Below, in pieces: positions 10,702-22,163 of a DNA stretch of 64,000 bases. Origin of the DNA: Clonostachys chloroleuca (taxonomy: Eukaryota > Ascomycota > Sordariomycetes > Hypocreales > Bionectriaceae); assembly GCA_037952775.1 (NCBI GenBank), contig JBANAY010000003.1, forward strand, positions 19,158,001 to 19,222,000, read 5' to 3'. Numbering within the stretch: position 1 is the first letter of the stretch; every line of letters starts with the position of its first letter. A program made the translations under genes and the position numbers. The notes below the pieces were generated by a model that made no database searches, was not told the DNA's origin, and was given only the letters and a program-made list of their open reading frames with translations.

Positions 10702-11865
10702 CTAATCGTCCCATTCTTCGTCAAGCTGGTCAATCAACCGATTCTCAGCATCGGAATTCCGGTTTCGTGGGTGATCATTAGCGCTTAGGTAGCTGTAGCC
10801 CCTCCGACCAGGGAGGAAGCGTGCACACGACGCCGTAGCAATGACAAACATGTCCTACATGGCACGTCAGTACCAGCTCTTGAGGGGAGGGTGCTTTTCA
10901 AGGCAAGCCTGATTTGAGCGGAGAGTATTCACGCACGGAGATGAAGCTCCACATTCCGGACCAGAGGCTATAATTGGGAAGTTGCCGCCATCCGCGGGCG
11001 TGAGACACGGTGCGGTTATAAAAGACACCACCCAGGAAGTAGACGAGGACGGCAATGACGAGGATAATACCGAAGATGCTTCCAGGGCCAACACTTCCAG
11101 GCTTGTGCGGCTCGGACGATGCACACGCGTGATGCGACCGGGCCTCGAAGAAGTAGGCGCATTCGTCTGGATCGGTTCCTACAAAGGAGACGGCCAGGTG
11201 GGTGTTCGCAACGTCCCTGTCGCAGAGGAACGAGATGGTGGTTGATTTCTTCCGATCCTTGGGATCATCAGCCTTGGCGTATGTTTCGACCTCGTGCGCG
11301 TGCTGTTTTGTTAATGTGTCTTCGTTGTCGTAATCGGAGCCTGCACTTCGCGGGGAGGATTTGGACTTGGACTTGGATTTGGATTTGCCACATGGCGAAC
11401 CATCCGAGTACTGTAAAACAAGCTTGCGGCCACGGGATTGCACGTCCAAAGATTGAGAGCTAGACTGTGGTCAGTTTGCAACCCGGGTCCATGACATGCA
11501 GTTCACACGCACCCTATCGAGTAGATATTGCCTTGGGATGTGTAGTATGCGCTAACATTGGCCCATTGGCTCTTGGAAACGCCAACAACATCGGTGACTG
11601 GAGCAACTACGGAGTTGCAGATGTTCAAGGTGAAGTTCTTTCCGTAATCCCACCCTCTCGCATAATAGTCCTTGTGTTGAGCCTTGCTATGAGCCTTGCC
11701 GGAGTCTTCAGGCCACGCTATATCGGGTCGCAGATCGAAGTAGGAGCCTGTCGTTGAGGTCGCTGTGCAAGCCGGAGCAGGGACGGATGGGGATGGCTCT
11801 GTGTCTTTTGCTGCCATGGCGAGAGTCGCCAGAGAGGCTAGAAGAACTGACTGAGAGAGACGCAT
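10702..11865 (-). CDS. atg27: Autophagy-related membrane protein Atg27
   Basis: Three exons, 11513-11865, 10937-11459 and 10702-10854, give 342 residues. The product begins with a signal peptide (MRLSQSVLLASLATLAMA). It has a luminal Cys-containing region with the family block RGRKLVLQYSDGSPC, a late FLCDRD, then one transmembrane helix (GIILVIAVLVYFLGGVFYN) and a short cytosolic tail ending DQLDEEWDD. This order matches Atg27, a type I protein that cycles Atg9 between Golgi, endosome and vacuole. The tail carries YSYL, which fits the YxxPhi sorting signal. A run of Lys-Ser pairs in the luminal part is encoded by a hexanucleotide repeat at about 11358-11387. Donors are GTGCGT in both introns; the frame closes exactly with these splice sites. 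Confidence 0.9.
11358..11387. repeat. Hexanucleotide microsatellite inside atg27
   Basis: Five units of GGAYTT (plus strand) encode alternating Lys-Ser in the luminal domain of Atg27. Units differ only by C/T at the third codon position. Confidence 0.8.
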
Positions 11866-12767
11866 GGTGTAGCAATGCTGCGTAGCGGAATCTTGGTCTT
11901 GTACAGGAAGGCTGACTGGGAATATAGCTATCGGCGGGAGTTGACGAATGCGCCTGCAGGCGCTAAAAAGAGTGGTGGAGTCTCAGTCGCATCAACCGAA
12001 TACTGATAGTGATCAGATCAGGTTATGTAGAATATTGAGCAGATCGACAATGGCAGGATACCAGGCCCGATTGGAGTCGTGATTGCTGAATGTCAAAGAA
12101 AGACGAGCGCCTGTTGTGTGGAGTCTGGAAGAACGACAGCTCTTGATAGGGAGTAACACTTGTCATCTTGCGTCGCAGGCAGCTGGTAGCGGCTCAGCGC
12201 GATCCGGTAGGTGCTAAAAAAACTGCCTAGAGGTACGTACGTAATCCCGCGCTGCACCACAGCCCCCAAACTGGAAGAGACCGGCCTAGGGAAGGCTTGT
12301 CAGGACCACGGGGCTCATGATTGGATGGCGGCGTCGAGTGGGACAGAGGTGGAAATGGCGCCGAGGTTTGGTAGCCGGCGAAACTGTTTATCCGCTGGCT
12401 GACTGATGGAAATTCTCCGTTTCGTCACCAGCCTCCATGGCTGAGTTTAATCCCCGCTGCTTCCTTGAATTCGTGGGGCAGCTAAGTTGTTGCTGATCGA
12501 CGTGCAATACGATTAGCGCACTAGCTCTGGTACGAGTACGATGCTAGTTCTCCGGAAGCTGTGATATCCGGGTGCATAGGTTATCGGACGATGCAGCTCT
12601 TTCGGATCCCTGAGATTCCGGGACATGACCTGCCAAAATATTTGAGTGACTAAGGTAGAACCGACCAGTACTTAAATAGGATTCAAAAAAGGGAGCTTGC
12701 CGCCACCTGGTCTTAGTTCCTCAAGCATAATATGCCCTGATCGAGCGTCCCAAATCGCGGATATAAT
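11866..12767. promoter_or_regulatory. Shared divergent promoter region between atg27 and erg24
   Basis: About 900 bases separate the two start codons, which point away from each other, so both promoters must lie here. I recognise no specific operator or coding region. Confidence 0.5.
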
Positions 12768-14341
12768 ATGAGTACGGCATCCAGCAAACGGACTCCCTTC
12801 CGGGAGCATGGATATGAATTCTTTGGACCGTATGTATAGCTAAGGCTATTTTAATACTAGGTATATGGACGTCTGCTAACAATCTAAAGCCCTGGAGCCT
12901 TTGGAATATCTTTTCTCCTCCCGATCCTTGTGTACGCCTTTGCGTTCGTCTGTAACGACATCTCAGGCTGTCCCGCCCCGTCTCTTCTGAGCCCCAGGAC
13001 TCTGGATTTGAACCAGCTCAAACGTGAGGTTGGCTGGCCTGCCGAAGGTGTGCGCGGACTGTTCAACTGGCAGTCGCTGTTTGCATACACTGGGTATCTG
13101 CTTGTCAATGCGATCCTGTATAGAATATTGCCTGCGGCTCAGGTGAAGGGCACAGTTCTCCCGTCCGGTGGGCGCTTGGATTATAGACTCAACAGTAAGT
13201 CTCCTTTATCGTCGAGGAATATGTTGAAGTAGGGAACTGACGTTTGCCAGCACTCAACTCACACATTGCTATTGCTGTTGCCCTTGCGGCCGGAACAATT
13301 GCCCAAGGAGCCGACTTTGTGGTCTGGACGTTCATCAGCGAGAACTACATCCAACTCATCACCGCTAGCTTGATCTATGCCTACAGCCTGGCAACCTTCG
13401 TGTACATTCGCAGTTTCAGCGTGAAGCCCGGAAATAAAGAGAACCGAGAATTGGCACCCGGCGGCCAGTCTGGAAATCTTCTTTACGACTGGTTCATCGG
13501 CCGAGAACTCAACCCTCGCATCACTCTCCCGTTCATTGGTGAGATTGATTTGAAGCAATGGCTCGAGCTTCGCCCCGGTTTGCTGGGCTGGATCGTTATG
13601 GACTGCGCATGGTGTGCAGCCCAGTACAGAAATTTCGGATATGTGTCCGATAGCATCATCCTCGTCACTGTGTTCCAAATCTTTTATGTGTTTGACTCTT
13701 GGTGGAATGAACCTGCGATTCTCACTACGATTGACATCATTGGCGATGGTTTCGGAATGATGCTCGCGTTTGCAGACTTCACCTTCGAAGTGTTCGTCTT
13801 TTCTCTCCAGACGAGGTATCTTTCGGTTCACCCTATTCATCTTGGGCCCCTGCACCTCATGGCTATGTTTCTCATTATTGGAGCCGGCTACGGAATTTTC
13901 AGGCTGTCTAACAATGAGAAAAATCGATTCCGTACCGATATGAACGACCCCAAGGTGGCACACCTGAAGTTCATGAAGACAAAATCCGGCAGCCGGCTAT
14001 TGATCTCAGGCTGGTGGGGCGTCTCCCGACACATCAATTACTTGGGAGACTGGCTACAGTCATGGTCTTTCTCCTTGCCCACTTGCCTGGCAGGATATCA
14101 GATCTTGGCCGCTGGGACTGGTGCTGAGGGGGCCGCTATTATGAGAGATGGCCGCGAGGTGGTGCAAGGGGATGCCAAGGGCTGGGCCATACCCTTGACG
14201 TATTTCTATCTCATCTATTTTGCCGTTCTCCTCATTCACCGCGAGGGACGAGATGACGTGAAGTGCTATCGCAAGTATGGTGAGGACTGGGAGAAGTACA
14301 AGAAGATTGTTCGATGGAGGATCATCCCGGGCATCTACTAA
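12768..14341 (+). CDS. erg24: Delta(14)-sterol reductase, ergosterol biosynthesis
   Basis: Exons 12768-12829, 12890-13194 and 13251-14341 give 485 residues. The product is a multi-pass ER membrane enzyme of the ERG4/ERG24 family, reducing the C14 double bond of 4,4-dimethylcholesta-trienol with NADPH. Family blocks seen are LLYDWFIGRELNPRI, the YGIFRLSNNEKNRFR region, SGWWGVSRHINYLGDW, and the C-terminal HREGRDDVKCYRKYG with WRIIPGIY at the very end. The choice of Erg24 over Erg4 rests on the N-terminal YEFFGPPGAFGIS block and overall wording. The first exon is only 62 nt and is confirmed by phase and by the GPPG junction. The gene is divergent from atg27. Confidence 0.92.
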
Positions 14342-15141
14342 GGATCACAAAATGCGCCGCCACCATCGGTGCTAATTCTAGGTCAACGGGCGTTTGGAGA
14401 CGAGCCCTCCCTACGACGGAGTGGCTAAGAGTTCTTCAGGTTGGGATAAGCACCCAAAGACTTGCCATTCCGAAAGAATCGCTTGGCTCGTTTACGCAGT
14501 GGCTCCTTTTGTTGCCCCCTTCGTCTGTTTACATACTTTAGCTTATAGATTATATAACTTACCATCTTCATTCTTGGCAACCGTTTTAGGTGAATGAAAA
14601 TGAAATCAAGGAATTGCCCATGGTATCCTGGCCGTCTGCCTCCCCGTGATCGAGACCATCATGCTTCTCAACCCAGGCCCAAGTGGAGCAACAGGGAATT
14701 CGATGAAGCTAGCAGCAACTTGCCAGTAAGCTTAAGAGAGGACTAGCCAAACAAGAAGCCTCGTCGAAGAGCAGGAACCATTGGTATGGGCCCGATCCTT
14801 GGAAAAAGAAATGTGATTTCATGCGGCAACGTTGCATTCCAAGGTCGGTCTACGCAGCAACGGATGCACGACGCCTACACCGGGTGAGCTGGAAGGTGAA
14901 AAGGCCCGAAAGCGCTGTAGAAGCGTCCGGGCAGAAGCTTGGATGGCTCGGATTGAGCTGGGGTTTGGGGGCGAGGTGGAGAGGGGAGTTGAGGGAGCGA
15001 TGCGGGGGAGCGAGCCGTCTCCTGGAAAACATGGGCTAGACAAGGATATTGACAGTGAAATGATTGATTTTTTTTTCTTCTTTGGCACGAGGTAATTCGG
15101 GAAGTCAGTGTCCACCTTCCTTATTTTTTATCTTTTTATCC

Positions 15142-15159
15142 TTTTTTTTTTTTTTTTTT
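15142..15159. repeat. Poly-T tract (T18)
   Basis: Uninterrupted T run in an AT-rich stretch upstream of the GH3 gene. Confidence 0.9.
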
Positions 15160-16242
15160 CTTTGCTTCGTCCGACCTGTCTGTTCGAAGAGTCTCGGTAG
15201 AGGCAATCCATTGGCGTATTCCGTTGGACTCTAGGAATCGGCGACTGTCTATGAGTGCAGCTCTAGCTCAAGCATGCTTCCGAGTTCCATGACATGTGTG
15301 GATTATCGATGCGAGCCAGGTTCTTCTGGTGACACCAAGTCAATCTACGTAATTGGGTGTGCCATGGCAAGAGACTCGCATGTCGGTTCGAAATGGAGGG
15401 TCTGGGGGCTATGACGAGCATCGGGAGCATTGGGTCGATCCATTGGCCAAGACGTGCTTGGGAGAGCTCATGATCGATCATCGGCCCTTTTCCAGGCGTG
15501 AAGTGGCTCGTGAGGGGGATAAAAGGCTTCTGTGGGCTGTTGCCTGTCATCGTGGTTAGCGGACAGGCCCAGCTCCCCGCAGGGAGTCGAGCACCAGGAG
15601 CCAGCCGGAGGGCGGGGCCTAGGCCAGAAGGCGAGCTAAGAGCCACTTCTGTGGGGTTCCGGGGTGGCCCTGGTTCTTGGGTGGCAGTTCATTTCGGGAT
15701 ATGAACTGTGATGTATGGTGTGTTAGCCTAGAATCCCGAAGCTTGGGTGTACACAGCAGGTCCCTGGGATCGCCACTCGAGATTGATGCTGTGCCGGCCG
15801 TTGAAGGATGCGAGTGAGATGACGCCCAATGGGTAGTGGGAGCTGCCACTAGACCGGGCCCTGTAATTGTACTCTGCAGCGCAGACCTGGAGCTGCTTAC
15901 AGGCACCTAGACTCTCCCGCTGTAGGGACCGAGTGAGCAGGGTGATGTTGGGTGAGCAACGAAAACAGAAGGACGTCCATGGATGGGTGTCTTGGCCAGC
16001 AGGCGAGGATGCATGTCACTCACGGCTGGAAATTCTCGTGGGCTCATTATTGTGGCCATCTGCATCGCGACACGACATGCCAGGAGCTTCTGCCTGCAGG
16101 AACTTTGTCCGGGAGATGATGGGTGGGTGCTGGTGGACGGGGCCTGTTGTAGGGCCCTCGCAGGATGCGGGGTGGAGATGGGCTTGATGATGATCGCCGC
16201 TTTCGCTCACTTACACATGCTGTGCGTGTACTGTGCTGCCAG

Positions 16243-16260
16243 GTCTGTTTATTTATATTC
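16243..16260 (+). promoter_or_regulatory. Possible TATA-like element of the GH3 gene
   Basis: The sequence TTTATTTATATTC lies about 100 bases upstream of ATG 16352. It is TATA-like by inspection only and fits the upstream start better than ATG 16803. Confidence 0.3.
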
Positions 16261-16351
16261 CTTCATGCCCGCCGTCCATCCCGCCGATGCTGCTGCTTGA
16301 CCAGGTGCTCCTCCAACCAGACTCTCGGCTTCTGGAACAACCACATCTACC

Positions 16352-19300
16352 ATGAAGGTCGCCCAATTGACTGCCGTTGCCCTTCTGGCAGCTGGTCTGG
16401 ATGCCAAATCTGTAAGTCGAGTCTGCTCAATGTCTCACTGTTGGGGCAATTGTGCCTCTTCTCCCTCTCCCTCTCTCTTTCCCTCTCGTGTCTCTCCAAT
16501 CCCGCACCTCCCCGCTCCTTCCTTCCTTTCTTGGTCTTTTGATTCAGATTTTGCTGCGTCAACTCTATAAAATGCGGTTGGAGCTGGGATTCATGTCATT
16601 CACTCATTTCCCCTGATCCACAAGGGTTTCCCTGAACTGGCAATTATGATGACTGGATATTGGAATTCCAAGCTGGTTTATCCTTCCCTCTCATATATTT
16701 CCAGACTTCTTAGCGCCTCCTTTTATCATTGAGCTGCATTGCATTGTTACTGGCAATTGGCTTTAGTTCGTGGTGCTGCGAGGCAATCGACGGCAAAAGT
16801 CAAAATGCTCAAGTCATCATTGTTTATCACCGTCACAATTCTCTCCCAAAGCATCAACGCTAACTCTGAAATCACTTCTCAGGTTGACCACCAAACTCGC
16901 GATGAATTGGCCTACTCCGAACCCCACTATCCTTCGCCATGGATGGATCCAGCAGCACCTGGCTGGGAGCAGGCTTATGCCAAGGCCAAAGACTTTGTCT
17001 CCCAGTTAACTCTGCTGGAGAAGGTTAATCTGACCACTGGTGTCGGGTGAGTTGTTATCCAGTTTCTGTAAACGGAATTGCTAGCTTCGGTGCTGACAAT
17101 TGATCTAGTTGGATGGGTGACAAGTGCGTTGGAAACGTTGGAGCTGTCCCTCGCCTAGGCTTCCGCGGTCTCTGCATGCAGGACGGTCCTTTGGGCATCC
17201 GATTCGCAGACTACATCAGTGCCTTCCCCATTGGAATCACTGCCGGTGCTACATGGAGCCGCCCTCTCTGGCAGGATCGTGGCTACAAGATGGGCTCTGA
17301 GGCCCATGATAAGGGCATCGATGCTCTTCTTGGACCTGCTGCTGGGCCTATTGGTCGAGCTCCTACCGGTGGCCGAAACTGGGAAGGTTTCTCCGCTGAC
17401 CCTTATCTGCTCGGAAAGGCCTTTGGAAACACAATTGAAGGCATTCAGAGAGCTGGAGTCATTGCGACTGCCAAGCATTATATTGCCAACGAGCAAGAGC
17501 ATTTCCGACAAGTTGGGGAGTCTCAAGGTCGCGGATACAACATCAGTGAAACCCTTTCCTCAAACATCGACGACAAGACAATGCACGAGTTTTACAACTG
17601 GCCTTTCGTCGATGCCATCAAGTCTGGTGCCGGCTCAGTCATGTGCTCGTATCAGCAAATCAACAACTCGTATGGCTGTGCCAATTCCAAGACCTTGAAC
17701 GGCCTGCTCAAGGGCGAACTTGGATTCCAGGGTTTCGTCATGGCGGACTGGGGAGCACAACATTCAGGAGTGTCATCGGCTGTTGCTGGGCTGGACATGA
17801 CCATGCCTGGAGACACAGCTTTCAATACCGGCGCAAGCTATTGGGGTGGTAACCTGACCCTGGCAGTTCTTAACGGAACGGTTCCTGCATACCGCTTGGA
17901 CGACATGGTCATGAGAATCATGTCCGCTTACTTCAAGGTAGGCCGAACGATTGAGGGCCAACCAGAGATCAACTTCAGCTCTTGGACTCGCGATACATTC
18001 GGCTATTCTGATGCCGCTGTAAACGAAAACTGGGAGCAGGTCAACTCGCATGTCGATGTCCGTGGCGACCATGCCAGCCATATCCGGGAATCCGCAGCCA
18101 AGGGTACTGTGCTTCTCAAGAACACGGGGTCTCTGCCTTTGATTAAGCCCAAGTTTGTTGCCGTCATCGGTGAAGATGCAGGGCCGAACCCAAAGGGCCC
18201 GAATGGGTGCAATGACCGAGGCTGTGCAGAGGGAACATTTGCCCAGGGCTGGGGTTCGGGAACGGCTGATTTCCCATACCTCATCACCCCCGATTCTGCA
18301 CTCCAGCGTCAGGCCATCGAGGATGGAAGTAGATATGAAAGTGTGCTGAGTAACTATGAGTGGGCAAAGACCAAGGCTCTCATCACCCAGCCAAACGCCA
18401 CTGCCATCGTTTTTGCCAATGCCGGAGCTGGTGAGGGATTCATTGATGTTGATGGAAACGTAGGAGACCGAAAGAATCTCACCCTGTGGAAGAATGGAGA
18501 TGAACTCATCAAGAATGTCTCTTCGCTGAACCCAAACACTATTGTTGTGCTACACACAGCTGGCCCCGTTCTTGTTAAGGAATGGTATGACCATCCCAAC
18601 ATCACTGCCATCATCTGGGCCGGTGGTCCCGGACAGGAGTCAGGCAACTCTCTTGCTGATATCCTGTACGGAAAGCAATCCCCTGGACGCTCTCCATTCT
18701 CGTGGGGACCAACCCGGGAGAGTTATGGCACAGATGTCCTGTACGAGCCCAATAATGGCGATGGCGCACCCCAGCAAGACTTTTCTGAGGGCGTGTTTGT
18801 TGACTACCGCCACTTCGACAAGGTTGCTCCCAACAAAGGGGATGAGGGAGCTCCTATTTACGAATTTGGCTTCGGTTTATCGTGGTCGACCTTCGAATAC
18901 TCCGACTTAGTGATCCTGCCTCGAAACCCACAACCCTACAAGCCAACTGAAGGCAAGACTATCGCTGCTCCTTCTTGGGGCAACTACAGCAAGGATCTGA
19001 AGGACTATCAGTTCCCGGGCGGTATCCGTCGGTTTGAACAGTTCATCTACCCTTGGCTCACCTCTACCGATGCTAAGGAAGCCTCGAACGATACCAGCTA
19101 CGGCTCACCCGCCGAGGACTTCCTTCCTCCAGGCGCATTGGATGGCTCTCCACAGCCCCGCCTGCCCTCCTCAGGCGAACCAGGTGGTAACCGCCAGCTC
19201 TGGGATGTCATCTACCAAGTCCAGGCCACAATCACAAACACAGGTAAGGCGACAGCAGACGAGATTCCTCAACTGTACATCTCCCATGGCGGCGAGAACG

Positions 19301-19509
19301 AGCCTGTCCGTGTTCTCCGCGGATTCGACCGAATTGAGCGTATTGCTCCTGGGCAGAGCGTCATCTTCCGCGCCGATATTACCCGACGTGATCTTAGCAA
19401 CTGGGACGTTGTTTCTCAAAACTGGGTTGTGACGGAGCACGAGAAGACTGTTTGGGTCGGCAGCAGTTCGCGTAATCTGCCTCTACAGGGCAAGCTTCAG
19501 GGAGCATGA
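16352..19509 (+). CDS. Secreted GH3 beta-glucosidase
   Basis: Preferred exons are 16352-16411, 16883-17046 and 17109-19509, giving 874 residues. The first exon encodes a clean signal peptide (MKVAQLTAVALLAAGLDA). The intron that follows is 471 nt, long for this genome, but has GTAAGT, a CTAAC branch site and a CAG acceptor at the right spacing. The mature protein shows the GH3 order: HYPSPWMDP, VNLTTGVGW, CMQDGPLGIRF, KHYIANEQEHFRQVGE, and the nucleophile Asp in GFVMADWGAQHSG (about residue 288). The GH3 C-terminal domain follows, then a fibronectin-III-like domain (ATITNTG, VLRGFDRIERIAPGQSV, VGSSSRNLPL). Such enzymes release glucose from cellobiose and beta-glucans outside the cell. An alternative start at ATG 16803 reads through the acceptor and also encodes a signal-like leader. 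Confidence 0.92.
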
Positions 19510-20909
19510 AATCAAAGATTCCGAGACTGAAGGTGTAGCTGTAAATCACGATAGTTAATGCCATAATACATACTTGATGAGACATCTAGGCTTCCACTTT
19601 TAGGACTCTTCCTTCTTGCTTCTGAGTCTTCACTACACGGTGACAAACAGTTTGTATCGAGCCTTGAGCTATCTGTTTCTAACTAAGGAGGCTCGTTTTG
19701 TCCTGCCCACGAAACGGATGCTACCGCAAACAACGAGTGCGAGTTTTGTTGAGGAATGGATGGAGCTTGGAATAATACGAGAAAACCAAACTTCACGGTG
19801 AGCCGTCTCTGGTTGATCGACCAGAAACATCACTAGTTCGAGGCTTTATAGCCGCATTTACGCTCTTCCTCCACGCCATAAGGCAAACGAAGAGGTGACG
19901 TCCAAAAGCACATAGACTCCTTAAAATTTGGCGAGAAGAAGGTGCACTCTCGTTTTATGAGAAGACGGACACCCTCGTCACCGTGACATAACACATATGC
20001 TTAATAAATGGTTCGTTTCCTAGACTGGCAGGGGGTGTCACTGTGTGCAACCAATTCGAAAGGTAGAAACAGCCTCCTTCACCAACTTCGGGCGATATCT
20101 GTGAAACACACTTGACGTCCGCGTTTATGATCGGATGACTTGATGTCATCTGTGGGTGGCTGACCACGTGGCGACCTTCATCGTGTCTTCTCCGATGCTG
20201 TGCGCTGCCAGGTGGATGGAGAGAGTACTGTGGAACTCTAAAGCTTTCACTCTGTACTTTAAAAGCACGTCTTTAACTACCTACTTGATATTTCGATGAA
20301 AGCAGCAGTTGCAACGTTCCTACCATCAGCCATGACGAGCCTCAGATTTGAAGGCGTGATGGTCGTCGGGTCAAAAACAAACATGGCCACACAGGTTTGG
20401 ACTCTTCAAACATTAATTGATGAAACGTTGTAACTACCAGTTCGTCATTTTCAAGACACGCGAGCAAACGGCTGAAGGAAAGTCAGCAAGTTGTTTGACT
20501 GGAAAGAAGCCAATGCGATCCATGAAAGTCGCAAGGGGGCCGATGTTCTGGATTTGCCCCGGCATTAGTTTGGACGTGAGTCGTACGAACCAGTACTGTA
20601 TGCCAGACGAGGAAGCATAACATGCAAACCCTCGGACAGGCTTGATTACTGTGTAAGAGGGAGGCAATTTGGAAAGACTTCTGTGTCTATGCTCGGTAGG
20701 CGCCGCTTACGGCCATCGGGCGCAAGCATAGCTCTATAAGAATGAGTTTCTGGTCAAGTAGTCTTGTTCAATTTCTCAAGACTGGGATATTCAAGCAACC
20801 GAACACCCTACGCAAAGCTCTCCTGTCGAGAAATCAACCCATTCTCTCAAAGCTCGGTCCAGACTACCACCGTGCCAACGTTGCGTTTCTGTGTTCTCGC
20901 AGGGCAGAA
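19510..20909. other. Intergenic region
   Basis: This is the 3' region of the GH3 gene and upstream region of the Cys/His-module gene. Short open frames at 20417-20667 on both strands have no motif. An in-frame upstream ATG for the next gene lies at 20742. Confidence 0.5.
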
Positions 20910-21853
20910 ATGTCCCGAACTTCTCGGAACCGCCACCCGCATGAATGCCAGTACTCTGGGTGCAAAGAGCGCCAAGTCAAAGTTCGGTATGAAAACCAAC
21001 CTACCAGGATAAGGTCTCGGTACTGCCCGGATCGTAGGTCGACCTTCCCTCCACCGACCCGGGTTTGTATGCTGATATGCCCCTCAGATACCTGCTGCCA
21101 TTTCCCGAGATGTCCTGAAGGAAAGCTTTCTAAGCATGAGCTTTACTGTGCAAAACGTGAGTCTTCCGTTGAAGGTAGCCCTAGAATCTTTGTGACTTTC
21201 TAACAATTCCCAGATGGGTCATGTGGTATTTCAGATTGTAGTAACAGGGCACCACATGGTTTGTGTATTTCAAAGACATGGTATTGTCGTTTCCGTAAGA
21301 GAGACCTTGAAAGACTGTTATTTTCTTTGCATAAAAGACTAATCAAACTCCCATCTTAGATATTATCATCTGCAAGTGGCACGACTGCTCGAAAGAAGCA
21401 GAGCCGAGAAACGAGTTTTGCGACGACCACAGAGACGTCGTCGAGCGCGAGAAGCTCTACCCAGACCCGCCGGTCGTCCTTCCGGCGTACTTCCAGGAAC
21501 GCATCCCGGAGTGCGTCCAGGAGTGCCCCCAGGACATTGTGCAGGAGTGCGTGGTCGGCGGCTGCACCCGCCACTGCGCCCCCGCGAATCTCTACTGCCC
21601 CCGTCATGTCTGCCCGGAGAAGGGATGTCAGAGGGAGAAGGCGAGGCACCAGAAGCGCTGCCTGGGCCATTTGGACCCTCGGCATTTTTGCCAGGAATTC
21701 AATTGCTGGGCGAGGCCCAAGGAGGGCTCTAAGTTTTGCGACGCGCACGTCAAGGAGGAGCCTGAGGCTTGTGAGGCTTGGGACATTGAGTTTATTTATG
21801 TGTTCGCCACTGCTGTTCTGCTGGCTGTTGCTGTGGCTTTCTTTTATATGTAA
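20910..21853 (+). CDS. Seven-module Cys/His (C-x4-C-xn-C-x2-H) protein with C-terminal membrane anchor
   Basis: Exons 20910-21033, 21088-21156, 21214-21294 and 21360-21853 give 255 residues. The whole protein is built of seven modules of the form C-x4-C-x(10-20)-C-x2-H. Ligands are C13/C18/C39/H42, C45/C50/C62/H65, C68/C73/C89/H92, C96/C101/C112/H115, C155/C160/C171/H174, C176/C181/C192/H195 and C202/C207/C218/H221; the last four all have x10. Four ligands per module suggest one zinc each. Residues 236-255 form one hydrophobic helix ending the protein, so it is probably tail-anchored. Each intron splits the final His codon of modules 1, 2 and 3 as C|AT. The spacing recalls the EsV-1-7 type repeat (C-x4-C-x16-C-x2-H) but I cannot confirm homology. 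An in-frame ATG at 20742 would add 56 residues. Function unknown. Confidence 0.8.
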
Positions 21854-22163
21854 TGGTAGGCATTTGGAAATATGTTTGTCAAGTAGGGTTGAGAGTCGGA
21901 TGGATATCAATCCTCAGGCATCATGAATGGCTTGAGTGGAAGCTCGACATTGATATCTCTAAATAGTCAGATGCATTAGGATATGAACAAGAATTCATAG
22001 CTATCAAAGATATTCATGTATCAGACGTTCTCGTGGACAAGAAGATTGACAGGGCCCCAAGAGAAACTAAGTCGTAAAAGGAGAGAGAAAATCCAGTGCT
22101 GTCCACTCGAGCTTGAACCTAACTTGAGATATCTCCAGCCCCATGATTTGACCTCCAGTCCAC
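21854..22163. other. Convergent 3' spacer
   Basis: About 310 AT-rich bases between the ends of two convergent genes; nothing else is seen. Confidence 0.5.

Larger units (their letters stand above)
14342..16351. other. Intergenic region upstream of the GH3 gene
   Basis: The region holds the erg24 terminator and the promoter of the beta-glucosidase gene. A T18 run lies at 15142-15159. Open frames on both strands (for example 14819-15115 and 15263-15906) have no family resemblance and overlap each other. Confidence 0.5.

Noticed and set aside
13259..13963. Minus-strand open frame (234 codons)
   Set aside because: Antisense shadow of erg24 exon 3.
21356..21910. Minus-strand open frame (184 codons)
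   Set aside because: Antisense to exon 4 of the Cys/His-module gene; no motif, and the plus-strand Cys pattern is far too regular to be chance.
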